Assembly (NCBI RefSeq): GCF_018531495.1
Contig: NZ_JAHDTI010000007.1
Span: 1 to 64,000 of the forward strand
Reading direction: 5' to 3'
Length of the DNA stretch: 64,000 nucleotides
Origin: Nonomuraea sediminis
GTDB taxonomy: Bacteria; Actinomycetota; Actinomycetes; Streptosporangiales; Streptosporangiaceae
Position numbers and translations under genes: made by a program. A model generated the notes under the pieces. That model had not been told where the DNA came from, made no database searches, and saw nothing but the letters and a program-made list of their open reading frames with translations. Below, piece after piece: positions 25,246 to 35,797 of the stretch. Position 1 is the first letter of the stretch; every line of letters starts with the position of its first letter.

Positions 25246-26675
25246 ACGTCGCCGACCTGCTCGACCGGGCCGACCTCGTGGTGCTCGCCGGCCCCGCCGA
25301 CAACGGGCGCCAGGTCACAGGCGTGTCCGTGACCGCGCCCTTCGCTGGGGCGCTGGCCGTACGGATCGACGGGGAGCGGACCGGGTGGCGGCTTGACGCC
25401 GACCTCAACCGCGCGGCCGAGGCGGGCGCGGCCGCGCTCGTCGTGCCGGGCGCCGACCCGCTGCTGCGCGGCACGCTGCTGCTGGCCGAGCGGCTGCGCA
25501 CGCCCGTGCTCGGCTGCCTGGGCGATCCGCTGGAGACGGCGGTACGGCTGGCCGTCCTGCTCGCCGCGCCCGAAGTGGACGTGGCCAGGCGCGTGCTGGC
25601 CGCGCACCACGTGCTGGACGCGGGCGGGCTCACCCTGGCCGAGCTGCGCGACAGGGCCAGTGAGGTGCTGCACGCCGAGGTCACCGTGCTGGCCAGGGAC
25701 GGCGCCGTCCTGCTCGGCCCCGCGGTGTCGGCGCAGGTCAGGGTCGCGCTGCAGGTGCGCCAGCGGCTCGCGGGCGGCGGCGTGGCCGTGCCCGTGCTCG
25801 CCCCCGACGGGCGCAGCGCCGAGCTCTGGCTGGTCAGCCCCGGTACGGCGGGCGACGAGGAGGTCCTGGCCGTGGCCGCGGGAGCGGCGCAACGCTCGCT
25901 CGCGCTGCGCAGGGTCGAGCTGGAGCGGGACGCCCGCCGCCGCTCCGGCCTGCTCGGCGAGCTGCTCCAGTCGGGCGACGACGCGGGCCCGTCGCTGCGC
26001 AGGCGCGCGGCCGAGGCCGGCTGGGCGCTGGACGGCTGGCACACCGGCATCCGCTTCGGCGCCAGCCGTCCCGTCGACGTGGTGACCTCCACCAGCGACA
26101 TCGTCTCCGCGCTTGCCGCGGAGGGCATCGAGGCGGTCGTGGTGGCCGAGGACGGCGGCTGGGTGGCGTGGGTGACCACCACGGCCGAGCCGGGCACCGA
26201 CGTCGTCGACCGGCTCGCCGCCGGGGTACGGCAGGCGCAGCGCCGCCTGGCCGACCTGGACCTGCTCGTCGGCATGGCCAGGCCGCATCCGGGACCCGGC
26301 GGCATCGCCCGCACCCTGTCGGAGGCGCGCGACGCGGCCCGCCTGGCCGGGGCCAGGGCGGAGACGGGCAGGTTCCTGCACGTGGACCGGCTCGGCCTGG
26401 CCCAGCTCCTGCTCGCCTGGACCCGCACCGACACCTTCGTCCCCGCCGCCAGATCGCTGCTGGCCACCCTCTCGCCTGAGCTGGTCGAGACGCTCACGGT
26501 CTACCTGGACGCGGAGTCCTCCCTGATCGAGGCCGCGGCCGTGCTCGGCGTCCACCGCAACACCATCGCCCGGCGGGTCGCCAGGATCGAAAGCCTGCTC
26601 GGCGTCGACCTCGCCGACGCCGACACCCGCCTAGCCCTCCACCTGGCCTGCCGCGTCAGCACCTCCCCGTCCTAG
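25242..26675 (+). CDS. PucR family transcriptional regulator
   Basis: A 477-residue regulator. An N-terminal purine-catabolism-like sensory part is followed by a GGDEF-like degenerate middle region and the C-terminal HTH_30 (Y-L-D-A-E-S-S-L-I-E-A-A-A-V-L-G-V-H-R-N-T-I-A-R-R-V). PucR proteins control purine, allantoin and amino-acid ring catabolism, which fits the permease/hydantoinase operon it ends. It is translationally coupled to the second DUF917 gene. It likely senses the pathway substrate and acts at the two GTGCGA-N3-GCACC sites. It converges with the response regulator gene 4 bp away. Confidence 0.88.
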   Translation: MNVADLLDRADLVVLAGPADNGRQVTGVSVTAPFAGALAVRIDGERTGWRLDADLNRAAEAGAAALVVPGADPLLRGTLLLAERLRTPVLGCLGDPLETAVRLAVLLAAPEVDVARRVLAAHHVLDAGGLTLAELRDRASEVLHAEVTVLARDGAVLLGPAVSAQVRVALQVRQRLAGGGVAVPVLAPDGRSAELWLVSPGTAGDEEVLAVAAGAAQRSLALRRVELERDARRRSGLLGELLQSGDDAGPSLRRRAAEAGWALDGWHTGIRFGASRPVDVVTSTSDIVSALAAEGIEAVVVAEDGGWVAWVTTTAEPGTDVVDRLAAGVRQAQRRLADLDLLVGMARPHPGPGGIARTLSEARDAARLAGARAETGRFLHVDRLGLAQLLLAWTRTDTFVPAARSLLATLSPELVETLTVYLDAESSLIEAAAVLGVHRNTIARRVARIESLLGVDLADADTRLALHLACRVSTSPS

Positions 26676-26679
26676 CTCC

Positions 26680-27339
26680 TCAGGGCAGGTCGGACCAGGG
26701 GATCAGGCCGTGGCGGTGGGCGTAGAGCGCCGCCTGGACGCGGGTGCGCAGGCCGAGCTTGGCCAGGATCCGCTCGACGTGGACCTTGACGGTGCCGGGG
26801 GCGATGCCCAGCGTCCCGGCGATCTCGGCGTTGCTGTCGCCGGTGGCGAGCCGGCGCAGCACGTCGGTCTCGCGCGGCGTCAGGAAAGCCAGGCCTCTGC
26901 CGGTCGGGCGCGGCGAAGTCGCCGCGAAGCGGCGCAGCAGCCGCGGCGTCACCTGCGGGTCCACCAGACCCTGCCCGTCGTGGGCGACCTGCACCGCCTC
27001 CAGGATCAGCCCGGGGTCGCTCTCCTTCAGCAGGAACCCGACCGCGCCTGCCTGCAACGCCCCGAACAGGTACTCGTCGATGTCGAACGTCGTCAGCGCC
27101 ACGACCGCGGGCGCGGGATCGAGAGCGGTGAGCTCACGGATCGCGCCGAGCCCGTCCATGCGCGGCATCCGCAGATCGGTGAGCACGACGCCGGGCCGGT
27201 GCCGCCTGGCCAGCTCGACCACCTCGAACCCGTCGCGGGCCGTCGCCACGACCTCGATGCCGGGCTCGGACGACAGCAGCAGCCGCAGCCCCTCGCGGGC
27301 CGCCGGCTGGTCATCGGCGACGATCACGCGGATGCCCAT
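26680..27339 (-). CDS. NarL/LuxR-family response regulator
   Basis: A 219-residue response regulator. The receiver domain (1-120) has acidic residues D-D near 9-10, phosphoacceptor Asp in V-V-L-T-D-L-R-M-P (~54), conserved T in A-L-T-T-F and K in L-L-K-E. The C-terminal LuxR HTH is L-T-P-R-E-T-D-V-L-R-R-L-A-T-G-D-S-N-A-E-I. The ATG at 27337-27339 gives a standard-length protein; the longer open frame covers the kinase gene and is not real. It overlaps the kinase 3' end by 16 nt. The phosphodonor is the adjacent kinase. Confidence 0.9.
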   Translation of the reverse strand: MGIRVIVADDQPAAREGLRLLLSSEPGIEVVATARDGFEVVELARRHRPGVVLTDLRMPRMDGLGAIRELTALDPAPAVVALTTFDIDEYLFGALQAGAVGFLLKESDPGLILEAVQVAHDGQGLVDPQVTPRLLRRFAATSPRPTGRGLAFLTPRETDVLRRLATGDSNAEIAGTLGIAPGTVKVHVERILAKLGLRTRVQAALYAHRHGLIPWSDLP

Positions 27340-28430
27340 GCGCGGGCTCCTCTCCCGGCCGGGTCCACGGGCAGGTCCGCGGTGACGCGCCAGCCGCGCG
27401 GCAGGCGCGGACCGGCGGTCAGGGTGCCGCCGAGCTCCGCGGCCCGCTCGCGCATCCCGCGCACTCCCTGCCCCTCCTGTACGGCCCCCTCCTGTACGGC
27501 ACCGCCGCCCGCCCGCCCCTCGTCCTCCACGACGACGACCACCCCGCGGGCGCTCCGGCCGATCCTGACCACGGCCTGCGACGCCCCGGCGTGGCGCATG
27601 ACGTTGGTCAGCGACTCCTGCACGATGCGGTACACGCCGAGCCGCACCGGCAGCGGCGCCCGGTCGACCAGGTCCGCGCCGTCCAGCCGTACGCGCAGGC
27701 CGTGGCGCGACAGCCGTACGGCGAGCGAGTCGAGGTCGGCGGCGGCGCAGGCGTCGTCGCGCAGCAGGCCGAGCAGGCGCCTGGTCTCGCCCAGCGCGGT
27801 GGCGGAGACCTCGGCGATGGCGTCGAGCGCGTGCGCGGCGTCGGCGGGGGAGGCCCTGCGCGCGCCGACGGCCTGCAGCCTGATCGCGGCCAGGTGATGG
27901 CCCACCACGTCGTGGACGTCGCGGGCGATCCTGGCGCGCTCCTCGGCCCGCTCGACCAGCGCCAGCTGCCGTGACCTGTCGTGCTGGAGACGCAGGGCGT
28001 GGCCGAGCGCGACGGGGCAGAGCCCGGCGGCCAGGGAGACCGGCAACGAGGAAAGGCCGCCGCCCATGACGAACTGGAGCGCGATCAGCCAGCAGGTCGC
28101 GGCGATCGCCGGGAGCGGCCGCCACCGGTTGTGGTAGTAGGCGGCCGACCCGAACGAGGCCACCGCGACCCAGGCGCCGACCTGCGGCAGGCCGATCGCG
28201 GTCGCGATCAGGACGACCGCGCCTGAGGCCAGCGCGGCCGTCACCGGCAGCCGGCGGCGCAGGATCAGCGGCGCGCACACCGCGCAGACCAGGACGCCCC
28301 ACAGGGGCGTGAACACGGCGCCGCTGAGCAGCGGCACCCCGATGACCACCAGCGCCGTCACCATGGCCGGCGGGGCGTCCCGCACGAGCGCGGGCAGCGC
28401 CCGCCAAGCTGTGATCATCGTCGATGTCAC
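27324..28430 (-). CDS. Sensor histidine kinase (HisKA_3 type)
   Basis: A 368-residue membrane kinase. About five hydrophobic segments span residues ~20-150. The dimerisation helix carries the phospho-His motif R-I-A-R-D-V-H-D-V-V-G-H-H, and the HATPase domain has 'QESLTNVMRHAGASQ' (N box) and 'GVRGMRERAAELGG'. A short tandem duplication (Q-E-G-A-V-Q-E-G) sits just before the G box, where the lid should be. The GTG at 28430 overlaps the hydrolase stop (GTGA); ATG 28418 is the alternative. It is the middle gene of a hydrolase-kinase-regulator operon. Confidence 0.88.
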   Translation of the reverse strand: MTSTMITAWRALPALVRDAPPAMVTALVVIGVPLLSGAVFTPLWGVLVCAVCAPLILRRRLPVTAALASGAVVLIATAIGLPQVGAWVAVASFGSAAYYHNRWRPLPAIAATCWLIALQFVMGGGLSSLPVSLAAGLCPVALGHALRLQHDRSRQLALVERAEERARIARDVHDVVGHHLAAIRLQAVGARRASPADAAHALDAIAEVSATALGETRRLLGLLRDDACAAADLDSLAVRLSRHGLRVRLDGADLVDRAPLPVRLGVYRIVQESLTNVMRHAGASQAVVRIGRSARGVVVVVEDEGRAGGGAVQEGAVQEGQGVRGMRERAAELGGTLTAGPRLPRGWRVTADLPVDPAGRGARAWASA

Positions 28431-29854
28431 CCTCGGGGGATCCTAGCCACCAGATCGCCCGGGCAGCGCGCCTGAGCCGGAGGCAGCGCCCCCGTGCGCA
28501 GGTAGGCGTGGACGTACCCGCGCAGGCAGGTCTCGCCGAGCCCGGCCACGCCCTGCATGACGTAGGCGGCGTGACCGTCGCCGTGCCTGATCACGCTGGC
28601 GTTGGGGAGCTGGGCGGCCAGGTGCTCGGCGGCGAGGTTCGGGGTGTTGTCGTCGTTGTCGCCGATGGAGATCAGCACGGGCGGGACGCCGCGTGCCCGC
28701 AGCGGATGCGGCGGGTAGGCGGGCCCGTCGTCGCCCAAGCCGATACAGCGGGCCAGCTGGTAGCGGCCCTGGATCCGGCCGATCCGCGGCGCCGCCGTCC
28801 GCAGGCGGGACTCGATCGCCCGGAACTCCCGGTAGCCGGGCACCCGCGGCATGAAGTCGTGGCACAGCAGCGACTCTGTCGCGTAGCCGGGGGGCTGTGG
28901 GTCCTGCGGCAGCAGCGCGGCCAGCTTCGAGGCGTCGCCGTCGTTCGCCTGGCGCAGCGCCGCGGCCAGGGCGGGCCAGCGCGGTGGCGCGAGCGCCTCC
29001 CGCACCGCGACCAGGAACTCCCGCTCGTTCACCGTCCTGCCGCCCGCGGGCAGGGGCGCCCGCCGGGTGCGGGCGAGCAGGTCGTCGAACATCCGGATGG
29101 CGTCGTGGCCGGGCAGCCAGTCGTTGAAATGGGCCAGTTGCCGCTCCTCAGTGAGGGCGTTGTCCAGGAGCCAGCGTTCCAGCGACGGGCGCGTGTGGTC
29201 GGCGACCCCGTCGAGCACCATCCTGCCGACCTTGCCGGGGAACAGCTCCAGGTAGGCCTGGCCGTACACGGTGCCGTAGGAGTTGCCCAGATAGCGGAGC
29301 TTCGGCTCGCCGAGGGCGACGCGCAGGGCCTCCAGGTCGTGGGCGACCTGCCAGGCGGTGAGGCCGGCGTAGGCGGGCCCCATGGCCTGGCGGCACGAGC
29401 GATCGGCGGCAGCCCGCCTGCTCGCGTGCTCCTGCCAGCTCCGCTCGTCCGGGTGCAGGATCAGCCCGGTCAGCCCGGGTGGGGCCAGCGCGCACTCGAT
29501 GAAGGCGGGACTGCCCTGGTCGCCCATTCCCCTCGGGTCGATCAGCACCACGTCGAACCACCTGGTCAGCTCCGACACGGTCGCGGGATTGGTGCGCACC
29601 ACCTGGATGGTGGCTCCCCCTCCGGTGTTGACCACCAGAGACCCGAGCTTGTGCGCGGGGTCGCGAGCGGGGAACCTGGCCAGGTCCACCCGGGTCTGCC
29701 CGCCGTGAGGCCTGTTCCAGTCGATGGGCACCGTGAGCGCGGCACACTCCATCCCGCCCGCGCACGCGGACCACGTCAGCCCCTGGGGGACAGGCGCGGC
29801 CCGCAGCGGAGTCGCGGCCAGGACGAGTGCCAGCAGCGTGCTGAGGATTCTCAT
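28427..29854 (-). CDS. Secreted TAP-like alpha/beta hydrolase (S33-type peptidase)
   Basis: A 475-residue exported hydrolase with signal peptide MRILSTLLALVLAATPLRA. The family pattern 'C-A-A-L-T-V-P-I-D-W' is followed by N-T-G-G-G-A-T (a variant of the usual N-P-G-G-P-G oxyanion motif). The nucleophile elbow is G-N-S-Y-G-T near residue 190. The C-terminal TAP-like region has the Asp in S-I-G-D-N-D-D and His in G-D-G-H-A-A-Y. It resembles Streptomyces tripeptidyl aminopeptidases and proline iminopeptidases. It is transcribed with the following two-component genes and divergently from thiC. Confidence 0.87.
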   Translation of the reverse strand: MRILSTLLALVLAATPLRAAPVPQGLTWSACAGGMECAALTVPIDWNRPHGGQTRVDLARFPARDPAHKLGSLVVNTGGGATIQVVRTNPATVSELTRWFDVVLIDPRGMGDQGSPAFIECALAPPGLTGLILHPDERSWQEHASRRAAADRSCRQAMGPAYAGLTAWQVAHDLEALRVALGEPKLRYLGNSYGTVYGQAYLELFPGKVGRMVLDGVADHTRPSLERWLLDNALTEERQLAHFNDWLPGHDAIRMFDDLLARTRRAPLPAGGRTVNEREFLVAVREALAPPRWPALAAALRQANDGDASKLAALLPQDPQPPGYATESLLCHDFMPRVPGYREFRAIESRLRTAAPRIGRIQGRYQLARCIGLGDDGPAYPPHPLRARGVPPVLISIGDNDDNTPNLAAEHLAAQLPNASVIRHGDGHAAYVMQGVAGLGETCLRGYVHAYLRTGALPPAQARCPGDLVARIPRG

Positions 29855-29947
29855 GGGTCCAACCTGTCGCGCTTCGGCTCCGCTGAAATCTGCCGGACGG
29901 CATACCCCTTGCGCGGACCCCGGGGTTCCGGGTTACGGTGGGCGCCG

Positions 29948-30042
29948 ACCAACGCGGGAGCCCGGTGTGACCGGGCTGAGAGGACGGCTACCCATCAGCC
30001 GCCGACCGCCAGAACCTGCTCCGGGTAATGCCGGCGAAGGGA
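29948..30042 (+). ncRNA. TPP riboswitch (THI element)
   Basis: The conserved THI-box blocks are all present in order: GCGGGAGC at ~29953, GGCTGAGAGGA with CTGAGA at 29976-29981, a variable P3 stem, then GAACCTG at ~30013, CCGGGTAATGCCGGCGAAGGGA to 30042. The AAGGGAG at its 3' end is also the ribosome-binding site of thiC, so ligand-bound folding can mask translation initiation directly. The ATG inside GTAATGCC is part of the aptamer, not a start. Confidence 0.95.
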
Positions 30043-30051
30043 GTTTGCGCG

Positions 30052-31719
<1,668 letters not shown>

Positions 31720-31818
31720 GGGAAATGGCGCAGACGCGCCACTGGCGTGGTTGTGACACCACAGGCGGAGATCTTGCGTTTAGGTCGGGCCTGTCAACCC
31801 CGATGTCAGGAGCTCGCC

Positions 31819-32955
31819 ATGCCGCACCTGTTATGCGCCGCCCTCGCGGCGCTCGCCCTCGCCCCCACACCACCATCGCCGAACGGCCCGGTGATCGCGG
31901 CCGCCTACCCGGTCCCCGGCAGCTACATCGTCACGCTGAAGGACGGCAGCCCCGCCGACCTCGCGGCCAGGCACGGCGGCCGCGTCGACCACGTCTACAC
32001 CAGCGCTGTCAGAGGCTACGCCGCGCACATGTCGGCGGCGCAGGCGGCCGAACTCGCCGCCGACCCCCGCGTCGAGTACGTCGAACAGGACAGCGTCGTC
32101 ACCGCCAGCGAGACCCAGCAGGACCCGCCCTCCTGGGGCCTGGACCGCGTCGACCAGCGCGCTCTGCCGCTCGACCACTCCTACACCTACCCCTCGACCG
32201 GCGCGGGCGTGACCGTGTACACGCTCGACACCGGCATCAGGCCCACGCACACCCAGTTCGGCGGGCGCGCCTCCATCGGAGCCGATGAGATCGGCGACGG
32301 GCGCGACGGCCAGGACTGCGCGGGGCACGGCACGCACGTGGCCGGCACCATCGGGGGGGCCGACTACGGCATCGCCAAGCAGGTCGAGCTGGTCGCCGTC
32401 AGAGTGCTCAACTGCAAGGGGCACGGCACGGCCTCGCAGGTGATCGCCGGCATCGACTGGGTCACCGCGCACGCGGCCAAGCCCGCCGTGGTCAACATGA
32501 GCCTCAACGGCGCCGCGAGCAACACCGAGGACACCGCCATCAGGAAGTCCATCTCCTCCGGCGTCACCTACGTGGTCTCCTCGGGCAACGACAACACCGA
32601 CGCCTGCCGTAACTCGCCGGGACGGATCGGCGAGGCGGTCGTCGTCGACAACGCCGACTCCCGCGACCGGCGGGCCTCGGATTCCAACTACGGGTCCTGC
32701 ACCGACCTGTTCGCGCCAGGGGTCGGCATCACCTCGGCCTGGAACAGCACCGACACCGCGACGAGGACGATCGGCGGCACCTCCATGGCGGCCCCGCACG
32801 TGACCGGCGCGGCGGCCCTGTACCTGGCCGCACACCCCGGCGCGAGCCCGGCCCAGGTGCAGGACGCCCTGGTCGCGTCCGCCACCACCGGCAAGATCGC
32901 CAACCCGGGATCGGGCACTCCCAACCGGCTGCTGTACATCCCGACAGGAGGTTGA
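31819..32955 (+). CDS. Secreted S8 subtilase (proteinase K-like) with I9 propeptide
   Basis: A 378-residue serine protease precursor. A short signal peptide (1-~16) precedes an I9 inhibitor propeptide (~34-95: 'PGSYIVTLKDGSP...EYVEQD'). The catalytic domain has Asp137 (Y-T-L-D-T-G), His170 (G-H-G-T-H-V-A-G) and Ser321 (G-G-T-S-M-A-A-P-H). Paired Cys residues suggest disulfides. It acts outside the cell. The ATG at 31819 is placed 6 nt after CAGGAG; an earlier in-frame GTG would put 24 extra residues before the signal peptide. The phosphatase-like gene starts 5 bp after its stop, preceded by AGGAGG. Confidence 0.92.
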   Translation: MPHLLCAALAALALAPTPPSPNGPVIAAAYPVPGSYIVTLKDGSPADLAARHGGRVDHVYTSAVRGYAAHMSAAQAAELAADPRVEYVEQDSVVTASETQQDPPSWGLDRVDQRALPLDHSYTYPSTGAGVTVYTLDTGIRPTHTQFGGRASIGADEIGDGRDGQDCAGHGTHVAGTIGGADYGIAKQVELVAVRVLNCKGHGTASQVIAGIDWVTAHAAKPAVVNMSLNGAASNTEDTAIRKSISSGVTYVVSSGNDNTDACRNSPGRIGEAVVVDNADSRDRRASDSNYGSCTDLFAPGVGITSAWNSTDTATRTIGGTSMAAPHVTGAAALYLAAHPGASPAQVQDALVASATTGKIANPGSGTPNRLLYIPTGG

Positions 32956-32960
32956 TCCCC

Positions 32961-34565
32961 ATGCGCCTGGCCCTCGCCGCCGCAGCGGGCGCGCTCCTCA
33001 TCGCGCCCCCCAGCGCCACCGTCACGGCTCCCGCGATACCCCGCTACGACCACGTGGTCGTGGTGATCTTCGAGAACACCAACTACTCCACCGTCAAGGG
33101 CAGCTCGAACGCGCCGTACCTGAACCAGCTGGCCTCGCAGGGCGCCCTGTTCACCGACTCCTACGGCGTCACCCACCCCAGCCAGCCCAACTACCTCGCC
33201 CTGTTCTCCGGCTCGCAGCAGGGCGTCACCAACGACTCCTGCCCGAAGGACTTCTCCGCCGCCAACCTGGGGCAGCAGCTCCTGGACGCCGGCCTGACCT
33301 TCAAGGCCTACTCCGAGGGCCTGCCGAGCGCCGGCTCCACCACCTGCTCCAGCGGCAGGTACGTGCGCAAGCACGCTCCCTGGGTGGACTTCCCCACCGT
33401 GAAGGGCTCCGGCTACCACGTCCCCTACAGCCAGTTCCCCACCGACTTCGGCAAGCTGCCCACGGTCTCGTTCGTCATCCCCGACATGTGCGACGACATG
33501 CACGACTGCTCCACCAAGACCGGCGACACCTGGCTGAAGAACAACCTGGACGCCTACGCGCAGTGGGCCAAGAGCCACAACAGCCTGCTCATCCAGACCT
33601 TCGACGAGGACAACTTCACCTCGGTCAACAAGATCTTCACCACGTTCGTCGGCGCCCACGTCAAGGCGGGCTACGAATCCAGCGGGCAGATCAACCACTA
33701 CACCGTGCTGCGCACGATCGAGGAGATGTACGGCCTGCCCGCCCTCGGCAACGCCAAGAACAAGTCGCCCATCACCGACGTGTGGACGACGGGATCGGCG
33801 TTCGCCGTCGCCCCGCCGGGCGACCAGAGCGGCGCCACGGGCAAGGCCGTGTCACTCCAGCTGAGCGCCACCGGCGGCACGACCCCCTACACCTGGTCGG
33901 CCACCGGGCTCCCGGCCGGCCTGTCGATCAGCGGCTCCGGCGTGATCTCCGGCACGCCGACGACGGCGGGCACCTCCTCCGTCACGGCGACCGCCAAGGA
34001 CGCCTCCGGCGCCACCGCCTCGGCCACGTTCTCGTGGCGGGTCTCGGCGACGGGCACGACGGTGTTCGCCGACGACTTCGAGTCCGACAAGGGCTGGACC
34101 GTGAGCGGCAACGCCTCCACCGGCGCGTGGGAGCGGGGCAAGGCCGAGCAGACCGTCTCGGACTCCAACCAGCCGATGCAACTGACCTGCTCCACCAACT
34201 GCCTGGTCACGGGCGCGGCGGCGGGCAGCTCGCAAGGCGCCGACGACGTGGACGGCGGCGCGACCACGATCGACTCGCCGGAGATCAGGGTGCCCGCGGG
34301 AGCCACGCTGTCGTTCACCTACAGTTTCGCGGCGGGCGCCAACGCGGGCTCCGACGACCACCTGCGCGTCAGCGTGGCCGGCGGATCGACCCTGTTCGAC
34401 AAGGCGGGGTCGGGGGCCGAGCAGTCGGGCGCCTGGCAGCAGGCCAGTGTCGACCTGTCCGCCTACGCCGGCAAGACCATCAGACTGCGCGTGGAGGCAG
34501 CCGACAACGGTACGGCCAGCCTCGTCGAGGCCCAGCTCGACGACCTGACGGTCACCGCGGGCTAG
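32961..34565 (+). CDS. Secreted phosphoesterase-family (acid phosphatase/PLC-like) protein with Ig and C-terminal beta domains
   Basis: A 534-residue exported protein. After a signal peptide the catalytic domain (~30-280) matches the phosphoesterase/acid-phosphatase family: 'HVVVVIFENTNYS', 'GVTHPSQPNYLALFSG', 'VIPDMCDDMHDC', 'TFDEDNF' and a final 'NHYTVLRTIEEMYGLP'. A putative Ig (He_PIG) domain follows (~295-375: 'TGLPAGLSISGSGVISGTPT'), then a ~150-residue beta-sandwich domain with two Cys, possibly carbohydrate-binding. ATG 32961 lies 9 nt after AGGAGG. It likely releases phosphate extracellularly. It is in tandem with the subtilase and an MFS gene. Confidence 0.85.
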   Translation: MRLALAAAAGALLIAPPSATVTAPAIPRYDHVVVVIFENTNYSTVKGSSNAPYLNQLASQGALFTDSYGVTHPSQPNYLALFSGSQQGVTNDSCPKDFSAANLGQQLLDAGLTFKAYSEGLPSAGSTTCSSGRYVRKHAPWVDFPTVKGSGYHVPYSQFPTDFGKLPTVSFVIPDMCDDMHDCSTKTGDTWLKNNLDAYAQWAKSHNSLLIQTFDEDNFTSVNKIFTTFVGAHVKAGYESSGQINHYTVLRTIEEMYGLPALGNAKNKSPITDVWTTGSAFAVAPPGDQSGATGKAVSLQLSATGGTTPYTWSATGLPAGLSISGSGVISGTPTTAGTSSVTATAKDASGATASATFSWRVSATGTTVFADDFESDKGWTVSGNASTGAWERGKAEQTVSDSNQPMQLTCSTNCLVTGAAAGSSQGADDVDGGATTIDSPEIRVPAGATLSFTYSFAAGANAGSDDHLRVSVAGGSTLFDKAGSGAEQSGAWQQASVDLSAYAGKTIRLRVEAADNGTASLVEAQLDDLTVTAG

Positions 34566-34567
34566 CC

Positions 34568-35797
34568 GTGTACCTGTCCACCATCGGCCTGCGCCCGGGG
34601 CGGTTGACCGGGCGCGGGCTGGCCGCCAACGTCTTCGCCCTGGGCGCGGTCAGCCTCGCCACCGACGTCTCCGCCGAGATGGTCACCGCCGTCCTGCCCG
34701 TCTACTTCGTGCTCACCCTGCAGTTCGGCCCGGCCGTGTACGGCGTGCTCGACGGCCTCTACACCGGCGCGACCGCGCTGCTGCGGGTGGCCGGCGGCTA
34801 CCTGGCCGACCGCATGCGCGGCCGCAAGGCGGTCGCCGCCGCGGGCTACGGCATCTCCGCGCTGGCCAAGCTCGGCCTGCTCGCCGCCGGCGGCGCCGTG
34901 CCGGCGATCGCCGCGATCCTGGTCGCCGACCGGGCGGGGAAGGGGCTGCGCACCGCGCCGCGCGACGCGCTGATCACCCTGTCCACGCCGGAGCCGCTGC
35001 TCGGCCGCGCCTTCGGCGTCCACCGCACGATGGACAGCCTCGGCGCGTTCGCCGGGCCACTCGTCGCGCTCGCCGTGCTCGGACTCGCGGGCGGGGCGAG
35101 CGCCGACGGGTTCGACGCGCTGTTCACCGTCAGCTTCTGCGTGGCCGCCGCCGGGCTGGTGATCCTCTCGGCCGCCGTGCGCGATCACCGTGACCCCGTC
35201 CCCGCCACGGCGCGGGTGTCCCTCGCCGGCGCCCTCGGGCTGCTGCGCGATCCGGCCGTGCGGCGGCTGGTGGGGGCCGCCGCGGTGCTCGGCCTGGCCA
35301 CGGTCGGCGACGGCTTCGTCTACCTGCTGCTGACCAGGGCCAACGGCATCGCCACCGGCTGGTTCCCGCTCATGGCCGTCGGCACCAACCTGGTCTACCT
35401 GCTGCTCGCGACGCCGCTCGGGGCGCTCGCCGACCGCCGTGGCCGCCTGCCCGTGCTGCTCGGCGGGTACGGCGCGCTGCTGGCGGTCTACCTCGTGCTC
35501 GGCGGGCTGCTCGGCGGGCCCGTCGCGGTCGTGGTGGCGCTGGGCGGCTACGGCGGGTTCTACGCCGCGACCGACGGGGTGCTCATGGCGCTGGCCGGGC
35601 CGGTGCTGCCCGCCGCGCTGCGCGCCACCGGGCTGGCGCTGGTGCAGAGCGCGCAGGCGCTGGCCTACCTGGTCTCCTCCGTCGGGTTCGGGCTGGCCTG
35701 GAGCGCGCTCGGCCCGCGCCCGGCCACCTGGCTGGCCGCCGCCCTGACCGGCGGCGCGATCCTGGTCACCCTCACCGTCCTGCGCAGGCCCCGATGA
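34568..35797 (+). CDS. MFS transporter
   Basis: A 409-residue integral membrane protein with about 12 hydrophobic helices and the MFS loop motif G-G-Y-L-A-D-R-M-R-G-R-K near residue 77, repeated in degenerate form at G-A-L-A-D-R-R-G-R in the second half. The block 'ADRAGKGLRTAPRDALI' marks a subgroup of uncharacterised actinobacterial MFS proteins. The GTG at 34568 is 2 bp after the phosphatase stop and has no clean ribosome-binding site, suggesting coupling. It overlaps the next gene by ATGA. The substrate is unknown. Confidence 0.87.
   Translation: MYLSTIGLRPGRLTGRGLAANVFALGAVSLATDVSAEMVTAVLPVYFVLTLQFGPAVYGVLDGLYTGATALLRVAGGYLADRMRGRKAVAAAGYGISALAKLGLLAAGGAVPAIAAILVADRAGKGLRTAPRDALITLSTPEPLLGRAFGVHRTMDSLGAFAGPLVALAVLGLAGGASADGFDALFTVSFCVAAAGLVILSAAVRDHRDPVPATARVSLAGALGLLRDPAVRRLVGAAAVLGLATVGDGFVYLLLTRANGIATGWFPLMAVGTNLVYLLLATPLGALADRRGRLPVLLGGYGALLAVYLVLGGLLGGPVAVVVALGGYGGFYAATDGVLMALAGPVLPAALRATGLALVQSAQALAYLVSSVGFGLAWSALGPRPATWLAAALTGGAILVTLTVLRRPR

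Noticed and set aside
27340..28407. Fusion of response regulator and kinase suggested by a 575-codon frame
   Set aside because: The upstream part is the kinase read in a wrong frame; separate genes with a short overlap are normal.
30028..30051. Upstream ATG for thiC at 30028
   Set aside because: It lies inside the conserved core of the TPP aptamer, before the ribosome-binding site.
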